16,884 bases of DNA from Nocardioidaceae bacterium (GCA_025966335.1 JAICRS010000038.1:1-16884); one strand, 5' to 3'; counted from the stretch's first letter, positions 1-8,500 are shown. Notes: generated by a model from the sequence alone, not told the origin. A program made the numbers and translations.

Positions 1-1508
1 ACCTCACCGAACCGGTCGTAGTTGAAGTACTCGCTGATCACTAACGTGTCGACAAGCTTCACGAGCATGCCCTCGTACTGCTCGAGCGTCGTCGTGGTCG
101 CGACCGGGAACGTCACGGAAGTCGGCTCGATCTCGAGCGAGGTGCCGTTGAGGATCTCGACCCTCGGGTCCGTGAGCTGGGTCTGAGAACTGCCACTGCG
201 TGCGAACTCGCCAACCGTGGCTGTCACCCGCACCGTCCGACCGACCTTGAGACTGTTCGGGATACCGGCATCACCCACAAAGACGAAGATGCCTTCCGAC
301 GTCGTCGCGTCGCCGTCTGTGTCGGCAGCCTCCTCCTGCAGGTAGAACCCGCTCAGACCCGGCTTGATCGCCGTGACCACGGCTTCCACGGTCTGCACGC
401 CGGAACAGGAGGGATCGAACGTGGCGTCGGAGCCTTGGATATCTGAGATGAGTGCGATCGGATCGTCAGGATCACCACAGACTGCCGGCGGGACCGGCAC
501 CTCGGTGTTGATCGCACCGAAGGAGCTGGGCGCGGGACCGGTCCAGGCCCCGTCGATGAGCTGGAGGGACTGTCCCGCCGGGGAGTTGCTCGGCTCACTG
601 ACTCCGAGATCCGTGCTCATCACGCCACTCGCCGGACCAGCGACCGCCGTGAAGGTGCCCTCGTAGGAGAGGAACTCAACCAGGACGCCGGCGGCATCAA
701 CAAGAGCGACGCCGTCGGGCGACCCGTTCTGCATTCCAACGGCCTCTTGCACCAGTACGCCCGCCTCCGGCACGACGCCTGAAAGCGTGAGGGTGTCGTA
801 GACAGCGCCGTCGTTGCCGTTGTAGAGCACCAACGACCAACCGGTCAGGTCGGTGCCGGCGGGCGCCTGGACCTCGATGGCCTCACCGGTGTCCGCACCG
901 TCGTTGTCGTAGTGGATCTCACTGATGAACGCAACCTCGACCGGTCCGCCATCACCGGTGTTGGTAGCACCGAAAGAGCTGGTCGCGGGACCAGTCCAAA
1001 GCCCGTCGATGAGCTGGAGCGACTGCCCTACGGGTGTGTCTCCGGGCTGCGAAACACCGATGTCGACGCTCGTCGCACCGTCCGCCGGGCCACCGACCGC
1101 GGTTACGGTGCCTTCGTAGGAGAGGAACTCCTCGACCGCGCCAGCCGCATCGACCAGTGCAATGCCATCAGGCGAACCGTTCTGTAGGTCGGGTGCGTCC
1201 ACGACGACGACGCCTGCCTCGGGCACGACTCCGGACAGCGCGAGGGTGCCGTACGGCGCGCCACCGTTGCCGTTGTACAGCACCAGCGACCAGTCGGTCA
1301 GATCAGTGCCCGCGAGCGCCTGCACCTCGATGGCCTCACCGGTGTCCGTGCTGGCGTTGTCGTAGTGGATCTCGGAGATGTGCGGCGTGGCCGGCGGTGC
1401 GGCGTACGAGGGGGCAACGAAGGCCGTAGCCGTCAGCGAGACGGCGGTAGCGAGGCCGAGAGCGGCGCGGCCGGCGCGGGAGATGCCCGGCAGTCGATGT
1501 TGGGTCAA
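1..1508 (-). CDS. Secreted ExeM/NucH-type nuclease with tandem lamin-tail domains, 3' part cut by window edge
   Basis: The frame is open from a TTG start at 1508 to the window edge, giving 502 residues and no stop. The TTG is preceded about 7 nt upstream by GGAAGGA; no better start is seen. Residues 1-36 form a signal peptide (basic stretch, Ala/Leu-rich core, cleavage after Ser-Tyr-Ala), so the product should be exported. Residues about 44-194 and 195-335 are two closely similar copies of a lamin-tail-like (LTD) domain, each opening with ISEIHYDN and containing GEAIEVQA, WSLVLYNGN, NGSPDG and EFLSYEGT. From about 349 the chain resembles the OB-fold region that precedes the endonuclease/exonuclease/phosphatase domain in ExeM/NucH extracellular nucleases (ALISDIQGS, GFYLQEE, TSEGIFVFV, then GMLVKLVDTLVISEYF at the end). 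The nuclease domain would lie outside the window, so activity cannot be checked. The domain order fits the family well; the substrate (extracellular DNA) is inferred from the family. Confidence 0.85.
   Translation of the reverse strand, partial: MTQHRLPGISRAGRAALGLATAVSLTATAFVAPSYAAPPATPHISEIHYDNASTDTGEAIEVQALAGTDLTDWSLVLYNGNGGAPYGTLALSGVVPEAGVVVVDAPDLQNGSPDGIALVDAAGAVEEFLSYEGTVTAVGGPADGATSVDIGVSQPGDTPVGQSLQLIDGLWTGPATSSFGATNTGDGGPVEVAFISEIHYDNDGADTGEAIEVQAPAGTDLTGWSLVLYNGNDGAVYDTLTLSGVVPEAGVLVQEAVGMQNGSPDGVALVDAAGVLVEFLSYEGTFTAVAGPASGVMSTDLGVSEPSNSPAGQSLQLIDGAWTGPAPSSFGAINTEVPVPPAVCGDPDDPIALISDIQGSDATFDPSCSGVQTVEAVVTAIKPGLSGFYLQEEAADTDGDATTSEGIFVFVGDAGIPNSLKVGRTVRVTATVGEFARSGSSQTQLTDPRVEILNGTSLEIEPTSVTFPVATTTTLEQYEGMLVKLVDTLVISEYFNYDRFGE
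910..1380 (-). repeat. First copy of a tandem 151-codon repeat (LTD domain) within the nuclease gene
   Basis: The 12-mer GTAGTGGATCTC occurs at 909-920 and 1362-1373, a shift of 453 bp or exactly 151 codons. The translated copies agree along nearly their whole length, with matching blocks for GEAIEVQA, LTxWSLVLYNGN, SGVVPEAGV, QNGSPDG, LVDAAG, EFLSYEGT, QSLQLIDG and WTGP. The second copy runs on to about base 500. This is an in-frame tandem duplication of one domain. Confidence 0.8.
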
Positions 1509-1563
1509 GAGATGTCCTTCCGAAGGGGGGCTTCGTGGGCACATGCAACGCCAGCGGGTGGGG

Positions 1564-1579
1564 TGTGACGCTGGTCACT
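1564..1579. promoter_or_regulatory. Candidate CRP/GlxR-type operator upstream of the secreted nuclease
   Basis: The plus strand reads TGTGACGCTGGTCACT, that is GTGA-N6-TCAC, close to the CRP/GlxR consensus TGTGA-N6-TCACA with one outer base off. It lies 56 bp upstream of the TTG start of the minus-strand nuclease, a sensible place for a regulator of a scavenging enzyme. No CRP gene is in the window and the match is short, so this remains a candidate. Confidence 0.4.
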
Positions 1580-1679
1580 GCATAGGCGACGAAACCTACC
1601 CCGCGGAGAGCACGGTGGGAATATCTGCGTGCCCCGGTTCTGACCGATGGGCGACATCCGCACCGAGGGACATGACCGG

Positions 1680-2069
1680 TCAGCCGGCCATCGCGGCGCG
1701 CGCCTCCTCACTCAGTTGGATGATCTGGACGTAGTTGCCGTCGGGGTCGATGGCGGTGCCGAACCAGCTGCCGTCCCGCTCCTCCAGGTCGGCGAGCCAG
1801 CTCGCGCCGAGCCCGTTGATTCGCTCCGCCGCCGCACGTGCATCGTCGACCTCGAAGTTGAGGATCACTCGACCTGGCTCCGGGTTGGTGTCGCCGACGT
1901 CGTCACGGCTGTCGATCATGACGTAGAAGCCGCCGAAGTCCAGCACGTCGTAGCCGACATCCCCCGGGGTTCGGTCCGGCTTGGCCGAGAACGCCGCGGC
2001 GTACCAGTCGCGGAGCTGCTCGGGCTTGGTGCTGCTGAGCAGGATGCTGCCGAGCTTGGAGGTGGCCAT
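1680..2069 (-). CDS. VOC-fold (glyoxalase/bleomycin-resistance-like) protein
   Basis: A 129-residue protein starting MATSKLGSILL. The ATG at 2069 is chosen because AAGGAG lies just upstream of it; the frame is open to an ATG at 2120 but that adds 17 residues unlike the family. The sequence shows the paired beta-alpha-beta-beta-beta pattern of the vicinal oxygen chelate fold: an opening strand followed by a helix containing LRDWYAAAF, then a second half with VILNFEVDD, helix AAAERINGLG, and the usual closing DPDGNYVQIIQL. The first-strand metal ligand is not obvious, so enzyme versus binding protein cannot be decided. Function and substrate are unknown. It stands alone between the secreted nuclease (171 bp beyond its stop) and the hydrolase gene (79 bp upstream). 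Confidence 0.85.
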   Translation of the reverse strand: MATSKLGSILLSSTKPEQLRDWYAAAFSAKPDRTPGDVGYDVLDFGGFYVMIDSRDDVGDTNPEPGRVILNFEVDDARAAAERINGLGASWLADLEERDGSWFGTAIDPDGNYVQIIQLSEEARAAMAG

Positions 2070-2148
2070 GTCTTCTCCTTCGTGTGCCCAGCGATGGGCA
2101 CGGTCGCGTGGAACCTTCATGGGCTATGACTTGGTGAGGGTGCCGAAC

Positions 2149-2994
2149 TCATCGGACGCTGTCGTCGAGCCGGACCACGGCCTGCGCGACCCGCGGACCG
2201 AACATCACCGCGTCGTTGTGGTCGGCTCCCTGAAGGACCAGCTCCTCGACCAAGGTTGGCGCCGACGCGGCCACCTGGGCACTCAGCTCGGTCGGAACCA
2301 CCGAGTCCCGGTCACCGTAGATCACCATCACCGGCACCTGGGTGGACGAGAGGTGCTCGACGACCGGGAACCGGTCCCGCAGCAGCCACCGCACCGGCAA
2401 CATCGGATAGTGGTGTGCCCCGACGTCGGCCAGCTCGGTGAACGGGGACCGCAGCACCAGGCCGGCGGGCGGACGTCTCGACTGCAGAGCGGCCACGACG
2501 CCGGTGCCCAGCGACTCCCCGAAATAGATCGTCCGCTCCGGCGGGTAGCCCAGTCGCTCCAGCGCCTCGGCCGCCGCAACCGCGTCCGCGACCAACCCCT
2601 CCTCACCGGGCGTTCCCGGGTTGCCGCCGTAGCCGCGGTAGTCCATCAGCAGTACGGCGAACCCGCGGCGGCTCAGCTCGCGGGCGAAATCGGCTCGTCC
2701 TGCGCGGTTGCCCCCGTTACCCGGTGCGACCAGCACCGCCATGTCTCGGTCCGGGTCCCCTTCTGGATCCGGAGGAACGAACCAGGCACCGAGCTCCAAC
2801 CCGTCCTCGGTCTGCAGGGTGACGTCCCGCGCATGCTCGATGACCTGGGCCGCGGGCGGGACGGGTGAGGCGTCGGGGAAGTAGATGAGCTGACGCTGGA
2901 ACGTCAACAGGATCGCGATCACCACCCCTCCAAGGAGCACCAGCAGCAGCGGCGTCCGTACCGACCAGCTGCGCAGGCGCCCGAATCCGGCCAT
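2149..2994 (-). CDS. Membrane-anchored alpha/beta hydrolase (Bem46/ABHD13-like)
   Basis: 281 residues from the ATG at 2994. One hydrophobic helix at about residues 15-31 should anchor the protein in the membrane, with the hydrolase domain following LIYFPD (36-41), a motif usual in this family. The nucleophile elbow is GESLG with Ser161. The acid is probably Asp230 in YGDRDSVVP and the base His259 in GADHND. An oxyanion/turn motif APGNGGN lies at 90-96 and DYRGYG at 118-123. These give a complete catalytic triad, so an active serine hydrolase is likely; the substrate is unknown. The frame extends to an ATG at 3081, but that start would overlap the zinc-ribbon gene by about 40 nt, so 2994 is preferred although its ribosome binding site is weak. 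It is the last gene of a three-gene minus-strand operon. Confidence 0.85.
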   Translation of the reverse strand: MAGFGRLRSWSVRTPLLLVLLGGVVIAILLTFQRQLIYFPDASPVPPAAQVIEHARDVTLQTEDGLELGAWFVPPDPEGDPDRDMAVLVAPGNGGNRAGRADFARELSRRGFAVLLMDYRGYGGNPGTPGEEGLVADAVAAAEALERLGYPPERTIYFGESLGTGVVAALQSRRPPAGLVLRSPFTELADVGAHHYPMLPVRWLLRDRFPVVEHLSSTQVPVMVIYGDRDSVVPTELSAQVAASAPTLVEELVLQGADHNDAVMFGPRVAQAVVRLDDSVR

Positions 2995-3041
2995 TCTCCA
3001 TGCTGACCCCGAGCTCGACGACTCGACAACGGCAGGCGCCT

Positions 3042-3161
3042 TCAGTGCAAGGGCGTGACCGGCTCCCCGCACTGTGGGCACTGGATCTGGTCGACGGGCC
3101 GCGACTCGTTGTCCCGACCCTCGTAGCCGCAGTAGTCACAGACGTAGTGCGTTGCCCTCAC
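3042..3161 (-). CDS. 39-residue zinc-ribbon protein
   Basis: A short frame from GTG at 3161 to TGA at 3042. The product has two CxxC knuckles, Cys8/Cys11 (VCDYC) and Cys28/Cys31 (CPQC), 16 residues apart, the classical spacing of a rubredoxin-like or zinc-ribbon site that binds one metal. GAGGTGA lies about 7 nt before the GTG and starts within the stop codon of the preceding gene. The gene lies 11 nt after the MmcQ/YjbR-like gene and 47 nt before the hydrolase, all on the same strand, which supports it as a genuine operon member. Four well-placed cysteines in so short a frame are unlikely to occur by chance. Such ribbons bind nucleic acid or protein partners; the role here is unknown. Confidence 0.75.
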   Translation of the reverse strand: MRATHYVCDYCGYEGRDNESRPVDQIQCPQCGEPVTPLH

Positions 3162-3172
3162 GCCGGATCACC

Positions 3173-3499
3173 TCAGTTCTCATCGTCCGTGGAGCCGTCC
3201 CTCGTCTGGAAGCGCCAGGCGGAGATGACGGCGTCCTCGATCGCATCCGCGCTGCCTTCTGCCAGGTCCGCGACGACCATCATGTGTTTCTGGAAGCGGG
3301 CAGGAACCGTGAATGTGTCGGGGAACTGATGCAGCAGCAGGTCGCGGGTGTCGAACGGTGCCCGCACCACGACGCGCGTGTCGTCGAGCTGTCGAGCGAC
3401 GAGTCGGCCCGCATGGTGCCACTGCATCAACCCGCCACGGCTTCGCTGCCGCACACCGGCCAGCGACGATGCCAGCTGGTCGAACTCGGTGATGTCCAT
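3173..3499 (-). CDS. MmcQ/YjbR-like (CyaY-fold) small protein
   Basis: 108 residues starting MDITEFDQLASSLAGV from the ATG at 3499, with GAGGT about 5 nt upstream. The order of elements fits the MmcQ/YjbR family: an N-terminal helix ending in Leu-x-Gly-Val, a strand pair with GRLVARQLDDTRVVVRAPFDTRDLLL, the DTFTVPARFQKHMMVVADL segment and a C-terminal helix ending SAWRFQ. Members are often called DNA-binding, but this has been little tested, and no function should be read from the name. It is the first gene of the operon with the zinc ribbon and the hydrolase; its likely promoter lies in the palindrome-rich stretch upstream. Confidence 0.7.
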   Translation of the reverse strand: MDITEFDQLASSLAGVRQRSRGGLMQWHHAGRLVARQLDDTRVVVRAPFDTRDLLLHQFPDTFTVPARFQKHMMVVADLAEGSADAIEDAVISAWRFQTRDGSTDDEN

Positions 3500-3627
3500 T
3501 CAGACCTCGCGGCGCGAGTGAGCCATCTCGCAAGCATACGTTCGGGATTCTCTGTCGCCTGAGCGTGGGAAAACAGATCCCGCAGGTGACCGCGCAGCGA
3601 TCGTCTCGAACCGACCCGCACGACCAA

Positions 3628-3643
3628 GCGGGCACACGTGTGC
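3628..3643. repeat. Palindromic repeat copy 1
   Basis: The 16-mer GCGGGCACACGTGTGC contains the 12-bp perfect palindrome GCACACGTGTGC. An identical 16-mer lies at 3679-3694, 51 bp further on. Two exact copies at about five helical turns suggest a pair of protein-binding sites, or arms of a mobile palindromic element. Confidence 0.75.
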
Positions 3644-3647
3644 TGAT

Positions 3648-3678
3648 GTAACACCATTCTTTCGAGAAACTGTGTCAC
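3648..3678. repeat. Imperfect dyad between the two palindromes
   Basis: GTAACAC at 3648-3654 faces GTGTCAC at 3672-3678 (six of seven pair), centred close to the TCGA at 3662-3665. The dyad centre is within about 2 bp of the midpoint between the two flanking 16-mers, so the whole block 3628-3694 is roughly symmetrical. Confidence 0.6.
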
Positions 3679-3694
3679 GCGGGCACACGTGTGC
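3679..3694. repeat. Palindromic repeat copy 2
   Basis: Exact second copy of GCGGGCACACGTGTGC. Here the palindrome extends to 14 bp, GGCACACGTGTGCC, with the CACGTG core at its centre. It lies 180 bp upstream of the MmcQ/YjbR-like start. Confidence 0.75.
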
Positions 3695-3746
3695 CGTGGT
3701 GTCCAGGGCGAGCCTGGTTCAGCATCGTTCGACCGGCGCGTCCCGG

Positions 3747-3800
3747 AAGTGGTCAAGAACGACGCGTTTCCGGCACAGAACCGGCCGATCTTGACCACTT
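3747..3800 (-). terminator. Long inverted repeat downstream of recD, possible transcription end
   Basis: AAGTGGTCAAGA at 3747-3758 and TCTTGACCACTT at 3789-3800 are perfectly complementary 12-bp arms with a 30-nt loop that itself holds two CCGG blocks. It lies 37 bp past the recD stop. The position fits an end of the recCBD transcript, but there is no T-tract and the loop is long. A repeated palindromic element or operator is as likely. Confidence 0.45.
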
Positions 3801-3837
3801 TCATCGTCGAACGCGCAAACCGACGGCCACCTGACGA

Positions 3838-5580
3838 TCAGCCGCCGAGCCGTTGCCGCAGCCCGCTGGCCCGTTGCGCCCGCGTCGCGACCGCGGCGCG
3901 CACGGACGCCTCCGTGCCGACCACCCGGACCTTCTCCTTGGCGCGGGTGACCGCGGTGTAGAACAGCTCACGGGTCAGCAGCTGCGAGTCCTCCGGCGGC
4001 AACAGCACCGTCACCTGGTCGGCCTGGCTGCCCTGGCTCTTGTGGATCGTCATCGCGTGCATCGTCTCGACGTCGCTCATCCGGGAGGTCGCGAAGCTCA
4101 GGATCCCGCTGGTGCCCGCGATCGCAGCCCGGAGCGTGCCGTCGGCGTCGCGGACGACGACACCGGTGTCGCCGTTGTAGAGACCGAGCCCGTAGTCGTT
4201 GGCCGTGACCAGAACCGGCCGCCCGACGTACATCTCGTCGTACAGCGGATCGCCGGTCGCCTCGGTGACCCAGTGCTCGACCTGTCGGTTCCAGTGGCTG
4301 ACGCCGTGCGGTCCCTGCCGGTGTGCGCACAGCAGCCGGTGTCGGTCGAGTGCCGCGAGAGCCCCAGCGGCGTTCCCTGCGTCGGCGCACGCGCGCACCT
4401 CCAGGACCGCCTCGAGAATCTCCGCCCGCAGGAGCGGCGCCGGGTCCTCGCTCTCGACGAACTCGACCCCGGAGCCTCCGGCGCGCAGGACGTCCATCAC
4501 CGCGTCCGCATCTCCGCTGCGCAGCGCGGTGGCCAGTCGGCCGATCTCCTCGCCGAACCGGTGCGTGGTCTCCAGCGCCACCACCGGGCTCTGCGCCGCC
4601 GTCCCGAGTCCGGCGACGAGGTCGGCGAGCACGGCCCCGGCCTCGACGGAGGCGAGCTGGTCCGGGTCACCGACCAGGATCAGCCGCGCGTCGGGCCGCA
4701 CCGCCTCGACCAGCCGCGCCATCATCGTCAGCGACACCATCGAGGTCTCGTCGACCACGACCACGTCGTGCGGCAGCCGGTTCGCGCGGTGGTGCCGGAA
4801 TCGGGTGCCGTTGTCGCGCCGGGATCCGAGCAGCCGGTGCATCGTGGAAGCCTCCAGCGGCCCCAACCGGTCCCGGTCCTGTTGCGGAAGCTCGACGGAG
4901 GCCACCGCCTCCTGCAACCGTGCAGCCGCCTTGCCGGTCGGCGCGGTGAGCGCGACCCGGAACGTATCGCCAGCCAGCGAGGCCTGTTCGGCGAGCAGGG
5001 CGAGCACCCCCGCGACGGTCGTCGTCTTGCCGGTGCCGGGTCCGCCGGTGAGGATCGTCGTCCATTGCGTGACAACCGCTCGCGCGGCGGCACGTTGCTC
5101 GGCGTAGGTCGGACCGGCGAACACGCGCATCACACCGGCGTCGAGCCTCGCCTCGTCGACTGCCGGCGGGGTGGCGCGCGACCGGGCGAGGAGGTCGTGG
5201 CAGACCTGCACCTCCTGGTGCCAGTAACGGTCCAGGTAAAGAAGGTCGAACTCCCAGCGCAGCACACCCTCGGCCACCAGCGGGCTCGCCGCGACCGCCG
5301 ACGCCCACGCGTCATGGTCGGGCCACGGCAGCTCGGGCGCCACGTCGGCCACGGTTGCCAGGTCCAGGCAGACCGAGCCGTGCCGCACCGCCCGGGTCGC
5401 CAGGGCCAGCGCCAGCAGCACGCGTTCGTCGGACTCTCCGCCGAGTAAGCCGACCCGGGCCGCGACGTGCACGTCCGCGGCGGTGAGCACGCCGGCCTCG
5501 TTGAACGTGCGCAGGATGCCTGTAGCGGTCAGCGCCAACCGGCGATCGCTCTCGCCGGCGACCTCGAACAGCTCGATCAT
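3838..5580 (-). CDS. recD: Exodeoxyribonuclease V alpha subunit, RecD helicase
   Basis: 580 residues from the ATG at 5580, which overlaps the recB stop as ATGA; the frame runs further upstream but only inside recB. RecD is the 5'-to-3' motor of RecBCD, a superfamily 1B helicase. Visible motifs: Walker A GGPGTGKTT (179-187), motif Ia LTAPTGKAA (211-219), Walker B VVVVDETSM (273-281), motif III GDPDQL (304-309), motif V MTIHKSQGSQ (510-519) and motif VI FYTAVTRAK (540-548). All key residues are present, so it should be active. Residues 1-160 form the N-terminal region that contacts RecC in the known complex. Length is near the family norm (E. coli RecD is 608). It is the last gene of recCBD and is probably made by translational coupling to recB. 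Confidence 0.97.
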   Translation of the reverse strand: MIELFEVAGESDRRLALTATGILRTFNEAGVLTAADVHVAARVGLLGGESDERVLLALALATRAVRHGSVCLDLATVADVAPELPWPDHDAWASAVAASPLVAEGVLRWEFDLLYLDRYWHQEVQVCHDLLARSRATPPAVDEARLDAGVMRVFAGPTYAEQRAAARAVVTQWTTILTGGPGTGKTTTVAGVLALLAEQASLAGDTFRVALTAPTGKAAARLQEAVASVELPQQDRDRLGPLEASTMHRLLGSRRDNGTRFRHHRANRLPHDVVVVDETSMVSLTMMARLVEAVRPDARLILVGDPDQLASVEAGAVLADLVAGLGTAAQSPVVALETTHRFGEEIGRLATALRSGDADAVMDVLRAGGSGVEFVESEDPAPLLRAEILEAVLEVRACADAGNAAGALAALDRHRLLCAHRQGPHGVSHWNRQVEHWVTEATGDPLYDEMYVGRPVLVTANDYGLGLYNGDTGVVVRDADGTLRAAIAGTSGILSFATSRMSDVETMHAMTIHKSQGSQADQVTVLLPPEDSQLLTRELFYTAVTRAKEKVRVVGTEASVRAAVATRAQRASGLRQRLGG

Positions 5581-8500
5581 CGGGCACCTCCGGCGCTGGC
5601 CTCGGACGGAACCGCGCCGTCCAAGAGGTCGGACAGAGCCTCGACGAGCGCGACCGGCGGCTGCCACGAGAACACGCCGCACGGATGCCCGTCCACGAAC
5701 GGTGTCTCCGGTCCGCACAGGCCGCGCAGGTAGAGGTAGAGCACCCCACCGAGATGCACCGCCGGGTCGTAGCCGGGCTGTCGCCAGCGCAGGTACCGGT
5801 GCAGCACCACCGCGTACAGCAATGCCTGCAAGGGATAGTCGGAGTGGGTCATCGCCTCCCGCAGCGCCTCGGGGCGGTAGTCGTGCGCGGTCAGCGTTGT
5901 CGTCCCGTCGGCGAACCCGCCGAGCCAGTTGGTCTTGTAGTCGACGATCAGGAAGCGGAGCTGCTTGCCGTCCCGGATCCGCAGCACCACGTCGACCGAC
6001 CCGGTCAGGTAGCCGCGCAGGTCCTGCCCGCCGAGCGCAGGGTCCGCGAGCACGTCGGCATAGGGCAACACCGGGTCGTCGGCGGGCAGGTGCGCGCGCA
6101 GCAGCGGCGCCACGTCGCCGAGGGTGACCGGTGCGGCCGGGTAGCCACGGACGTCGCCCCCGGACAGCGGCAGCTCGAACTCGAGCTCGCGGAGCCGGTC
6201 CCGCAGCGGGATGGCGCCGAGCGTGGTGTTGCCGGCGAGCGGCCCGAGCGGACTCGCGCAGACCTGGACCAGCGCGTCCGCGAGCTCCTCACGGTCGAGC
6301 TCGACCGGCCAGCGCACCAGCTGCTCGTCGATGTGTCCCAGCAGCTCCGCGCGCAGATCCGCAGCGTCCGGGTCGGCGACCTCGAGCACCGCGTGCACCA
6401 ACGAACCGAAGGTCGCTCCGACCGGGAGGTCCGCCATCGGCGACGGCACCATGTCGCTCGAGGGCTCCGTGGTCGGGTCCGGTGAGCTCGCGGGCACCGG
6501 CAGCATCTCGTCGTCCTTGGGTCGCTCCTCCGGCTCGCTGCCGACCGCAGAAGAGGGTTGGTCGGCCCGGGTCACCGAGCTGAGGGCGCTGTACGACGTA
6601 CGCCGCCATGTCGTGTCGACGGTGCGGGTGAACGTGCGCACGGACAGGGGGCGGTCGTCGACGCCGAGGTCACCGGACGGCAGGTCGGCCCAGGCGGCGA
6701 CCTCCCAGACCGGTCCGCCGCGTTCCTGCCAGACGTCGAGGATCCGGGCCACGTCTGCCTCGTCGTGCAGCTCCTGCTCGGGAGGCACCGACTGCCATCC
6801 GGGCTGCCGACCGAACAGCATCCGCTGCAACGCGGAGGCCGGTGTGTTCCTGGGCGCGGGCGCCCACCAGGCGACCACCTGCGACTGGGCCCGGGTCATC
6901 GCCACGTAGAGCAACCGGAGCGACTCCCCGGCGTCCTCGGCCATCGCCCGGGCGAGGTTGCCCGACCACGCCGGTCCCCCGCCGCCGACGTCGATGCAAC
7001 GTCGACCGCGGTCCGGCTCGTCGGGTGAGTGGAACAGCGGCACCTGCGGCTTCTGCGGGAACCGGTCCCACAACGTCGGCAGGTAGACGACCGGGTACTG
7101 CAGACCCTTGCTGCCGTGGATGGTGACCAGCTGGACCGCCGCGGCGTCGCTGTCGAGCCGGCGGGTCCGCTCGCTGGTCACCTCGACCTTGTCCTCGGCC
7201 ATCTGTCCGCGCAGCCACGCCAGCAGCGACACCAGACCGAGGCGTTCCTCGACCGCGACCTGGTGCAGCGACTGGCCGACGTGCCGGATGTCGGTGAGCA
7301 GCCGTTCGCCGTCGACCCGGGACAGCACCCGCGCGGGCAGCCCGGCCGCGGTGGCCGCCTCCAGGACGGCGGCGACGCCCCGAGACGTGAGCAGCTCGGC
7401 CCAGTCCCGGATGGTGTCGGCGATCCGGTCGGTGAGCTGGTCCCCGCCCGCGTCCAGCGCCACGGCGTCGTACCCGACGAAGCTGGTCAGCGCCGCGCTC
7501 CGGACCCGTGCCGAGCGGTGTGGCTGCTCCAGCGCCTCGAGCAGGGTGAGCCACTCGGTGGCGGCGGGGGTGGCGAAGACACTGCCGCCGCCGGCGACGA
7601 CCGCGGGTACGCCGATCTGGGCGAGCGCGTGTTGCACGGCGAGCAGGTCGTTGTTCTTGTAGGCCAGGACCGCCACGTCGCGGGGGCGCAGCTCGCGGCC
7701 GTCGAACTTCGCGTCCGAGGTGAGCAGCCGCTTGATGTCGCGGGCGACATCCTCGACCACGTGCGGGCGGATCGTGCCCACGGCGACCTTGGCCGTCGGC
7801 TTCTTGCCGAGCGTCTCCTTGCGGACGACGCGCAGCCGGAACGGCGCACCCGCCCCCGACAGTCGGGACCCGGGGTGGAAGGCGTTCACGTCGCGGACCA
7901 GGATCTCGTCGTCGCCGAGCGCGGCACCGCGCATCAGGACCTGCAGGGAGTCGACGAGGTCGCTGTCGGAACGCCAGTTCGTGCCGAGTGTCTTCCGGGT
8001 GGTCGCGGTCGCGGCAGCCTGGAGGTACGTCGCCACGTCCCCGCCGCGGAACGCATAGATCGCCTGCTTCGGGTCGCCGATCAGCACCATCGTCGAATAG
8101 CCGGTGAACGCGCGGTCCAGGACCTGCCACTGCACCGGGTCGGTGTCCTGGAACTCGTCGACGAGCACGACGCTCCAGCGGTGCCGCATCCGCTGCCGGG
8201 CGGGTGCGTCGTCGGAGGTCAACGCGTCGGCGAGCTGGGAGAGCAGGTCGTCGTAGCTGAGGATGCCGAGGCGTCGCTTGCGCCGCTCCAGCTCGGCGCG
8301 GACGTCCTCGGCGAAGGCGAGACGGCGGCCGGGCAGGCTGGTGGGGTCGGCGTCGCGCGGCTCGAGCCTGGCCTGCGGGTCCTTGGCCGCAGCGCGAGCC
8401 AGTCGCAGCGCCTCGCTGTGGCTGAACGGTGGCTCGTCCTCGGCCGCGGCGAACCGGCGCAGGTAGAGGTCGTCGACCACCTCGGTGAGCAGGTCGTCGA

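Larger units (their letters stand above)
3500..3837. other. Gene-free stretch between recD and the MmcQ/YjbR operon
   Basis: 338 bp without a convincing gene. Frames that cross it on the minus strand give low-complexity, Arg/Thr-rich products with no recognisable domain. The stretch holds two copies of a perfect palindrome, an imperfect dyad between them and a long inverted repeat near recD, all listed separately. It should contain the promoter of the minus-strand operon that starts at 3499 and the transcription end of recCBD. Confidence 0.7.

Noticed and set aside
3427..3804. Minus-strand frame of 125 codons across the palindrome-rich stretch
   Set aside because: It runs through the inverted repeat and both palindromes, overlaps the well-supported MmcQ/YjbR-like start, and has no domain.
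3853..5448. Long plus-strand open frame (531 codons) opposite recD
   Set aside because: It is antisense to a gene with all helicase motifs, its product is Arg/Gly/His-rich without any domain, and such mirror frames are expected in high-GC DNA.
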